Origin: Bacillus sp. SD075
Lineage (GTDB): Bacteria; Bacillota; Bacilli; Bacillales; DSM-1321
DNA: 55,926 nucleotides
Direction: 5' to 3'
Assembly: GCF_017355165.1 (NCBI RefSeq)
Contig: NZ_JADILK010000031.1
Span: forward strand, 1-55,926
Under the pieces are notes generated by a model. It worked only from the letters and a program-made list of their open reading frames with translations. It searched no databases and was not told where the DNA came from. Below, in pieces: positions 54,506 to 55,926 of this stretch. The position numbers were made by a program, and so were the translations under genes. Position 1 is the stretch's first letter. Every line of letters begins with the position of its first letter.

Positions 54506-54719
54506 TTATATAATGAATGGGAACCAGCTAGCAGATCTCATTTCATACCTTTCATATTAAATGTGCTTAATCCATACAACATCAATACTTTATTCTTCAA
54601 GTACCTCTGACACCTGAGCAATAGACATCTTCATGATTTACCTTGCAGAACTGTATGAGCATGAGTATAGGTAGTGATAATTACATATGAGGCGAGGCTC
54701 CAAACAAGCTATAGATGCC

Positions 54720-55172
54720 TTATAAACGTTCGCCATAAAGTTCTTTTTCTTCATTTGGATGAAAAAGAGTGAATCCTTTTGAACAAAACACAAACCTTCT
54801 ATCTATCTCGAATCCAGCCTTATTCAAAACTTCTACTGTCCCATATGAACCAGTTCCAGCAAACCCGCAGTTACAACCAGATAGGTGAAGTTCATTTCCT
54901 TTTTTGTCTATAAGGATGAGATCGCTATCATGTAAAATATTATCTTTATTCATTTCTTTAACAATTTTTGCGATTTTAAAACGGTCAAAATGATCTTTAA
55001 CTGCTTCGAATAACGCTATACTTTTATGGGTATCACCGCGGTCATCGCCAAAATCTTTTATGACGAATACTTCCCGCTCATATGATTCCTTATAAAGATG
55101 ATACTTTTGGTAAGTGACGTCATTTTTTGTACAAATAAGTGGACCATTACTATCCAGTTTTTGATTAAACAT
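54720..55172 (-). CDS. Hypothetical protein, 150 aa
   Basis: ATG 55172 follows TAGGAGGGGTGCA, an excellent ribosome site. The soluble protein reads EREVFVIKDFGDDRGDTHKS, a helix DRFKIAKIVKEMNKD and then HLSGCNCGFAGTGSYGTVEV, a Cys/Gly-rich loop that looks like a ligand or cofactor site. It ends KGFTLFHPNEEKELYGERL. I do not recognise the family. There is no co-directional neighbour within 200 bases. Confidence 0.65.
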   Translation of the reverse strand: MFNQKLDSNGPLICTKNDVTYQKYHLYKESYEREVFVIKDFGDDRGDTHKSIALFEAVKDHFDRFKIAKIVKEMNKDNILHDSDLILIDKKGNELHLSGCNCGFAGTGSYGTVEVLNKAGFEIDRRFVFCSKGFTLFHPNEEKELYGERL

Positions 55173-55357
55173 TGCACCCCTCCTAAATAGTTAGTTTATA
55201 AAGTTTATTAGGAGAAAGAGAGATTAGTACTAAGAACCTGATAAGAGGCAAAATATTTTCATTTTCGATTCTCGTTTGTTTATTAATTGGAATGAAACAT
55301 GATGCCGATAAGCTATGAATGGAACTGTTGATGAAATGAAATTGTGACGTCAAATTA

Positions 55358-55379
55358 AAAAGCACCAAAATAGGTGCTT
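55358..55379. terminator. Hairpin after the 55381 pseudogene
   Basis: AAGCACC and GGTGCTT pair around AAAATA. It lies next to the stop of the broken membrane gene on the minus strand. Confidence 0.55.
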
Positions 55380-55380
55380 A

Positions 55381-55852
55381 CTAGTTATATATCTTCTTAA
55401 AGTAATGAACAAACATAATGTTCATGACAATTTCGACTATAGCATTAATACTAACATCGATAATAGTAGTTTCCTCAAGTGAATGATAAGGGGGAAAATA
55501 AGACAATATAAATAGAGCCAATGATAATTAAAAGTATGGTCCATAAGCTGTTACGTAAAAACAGTGGAATCATTAAGCCAAAAAAGGGTGAGAAGAAATC
55601 TAATTCTTTCCTTCCTCTATTTTTATAAATACCGACTAAAAGATAGATAGCAATCACATTGATAATAATAAATAAAATTAGATCAATAACATCCTATCCA
55701 TTCATAAATGAAGGGTTATAAACTCCTGGCAGTGAAAACACTGTAAGTGCAACTAGTAGCCAAAAAGTTATCCGGTATCTTTTCTGTTGTTTGCTAGTTA
55801 TTGTTCCTGCCTGTAAAGCCATGACGAGTTTGTTAATATTCCATATATACAT
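55381..55852 (-). pseudogene. Four-helix membrane protein, one stop and one frameshift
   Basis: ATG 55852 behind AAGGAGAC opens YIWNINKLVMALQAGTITSK and a helix. It then meets TAG after FMNG, where TGG would give a continuous frame. The frame continues LILFIIINVIAIYLLVGIYK and SLWTILLIIIGSIYIVLFSP to another stop. A one-base shift then restores YHSLEETTIIDVSINAIVE and MFVHYFKKIYN to 55381. The intact protein would have been about 155 residues with four helices. Family unknown. Confidence 0.7.
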
Positions 55853-55908
55853 TATTGTCTCCTTACGTATATTATCAGAAAAATTATAGAGGAGGGTCCA
55901 TGTAAAAG

Positions 55909-55926
55909 CCATCTTTATTAAGATGG
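55909..55926. repeat. Inverted repeat at the right edge
   Basis: CCATCTT and AAGATGG pair around TATT. It runs to the edge of the window, so its context cannot be judged. Confidence 0.5.

Overview
The window is low-GC Firmicute DNA, most likely from a spore-forming Bacillaceae of the Peribacillus/Bacillus type. That is inferred from the conserved run miaA-hfq-spoVK-(TRIC-like)-hflX-ynbB-glnR-glnA, from spore coat and spore germination genes, and from AGGAGG-type ribosome sites with frequent TTG/GTG starts. No tRNA, rRNA or CRISPR array was seen.

Layout. (1) 1-4.9 kb: the 5' end of a DUF1641-like gene, a SUKH/SMI1-KNR4 immunity-type gene, a broken response regulator, a small membrane protein and an orphan SpoOB/CitA-type sensor kinase. 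(2) 4.9-12.8 kb: the chromosomal backbone from miaA to glnA, with a strong glnRA promoter and a near-consensus GlnR/TnrA box. (3) 12.8-25.3 kb: a decayed integrative element or prophage. The last ~50 bp of glnA are repeated at 25206-25255, and a truncated tyrosine recombinase lies directly beside glnA, as expected for attL/attR in the 3' end of a gene. Between the repeats lie broken holin and endolysin genes, two CBO0543-type membrane proteins, a frameshifted Gly/Pro/Tyr-rich coat-like gene, a CotD-like coat gene, an amber-interrupted YolD gene and a complete gerA-type operon. (4) 25.3-38.7 kb: more decayed lysis genes, two short inverted-repeat-bounded repeats sharing a GC-rich core, a second ger operon (minus strand), YitT and PepSY proteins, a 5'-truncated GntR regulator and a third ger operon (plus strand). 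The three ger operons have three different gene orders: AA-AB-AC, AB-AA-AC and AA-AC-AB. (5) 38.8-43.5 kb: a repeated two-gene cassette (small membrane protein plus an eight-cysteine protein), one copy ending in an apparent in-frame fusion, followed by a SulP anion transporter, an ArsR-type regulator and a 41-residue zinc-finger-like protein. (6) 43.7-44.7 kb: a fabH remnant and a second SUKH gene. (7) 44.9-49.9 kb: a complete acid-sugar operon (IclR regulator, KDG-type kinase, KDPG-type aldolase, galactonate-type dehydratase, MFS transporter). (8) 50.1-51.3 kb: an HU pseudogene and a fourth endolysin remnant. (9) 51.4-55.9 kb: an EamA exporter divergent from a MocR regulator, a thiamine-binding YqgV-like protein, an unknown protein and a broken membrane gene.

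How it fits together. The backbone handles tRNA modification, RNA chaperoning, sporulation and nitrogen assimilation. The accessory part looks like successive prophage-type insertions that decayed while leaving spore-related genes intact (germinant receptors, coat proteins). Endolysin sequence of one family occurs four times, interleaved with or beside the receptor operons. The best candidates for something undescribed are the glnA-borne element with a germinant receptor as cargo, and the repeated cysteine-rich/small-membrane-protein cassette beside the SulP transporter. All family names come from reading motifs by eye; no database search was run.
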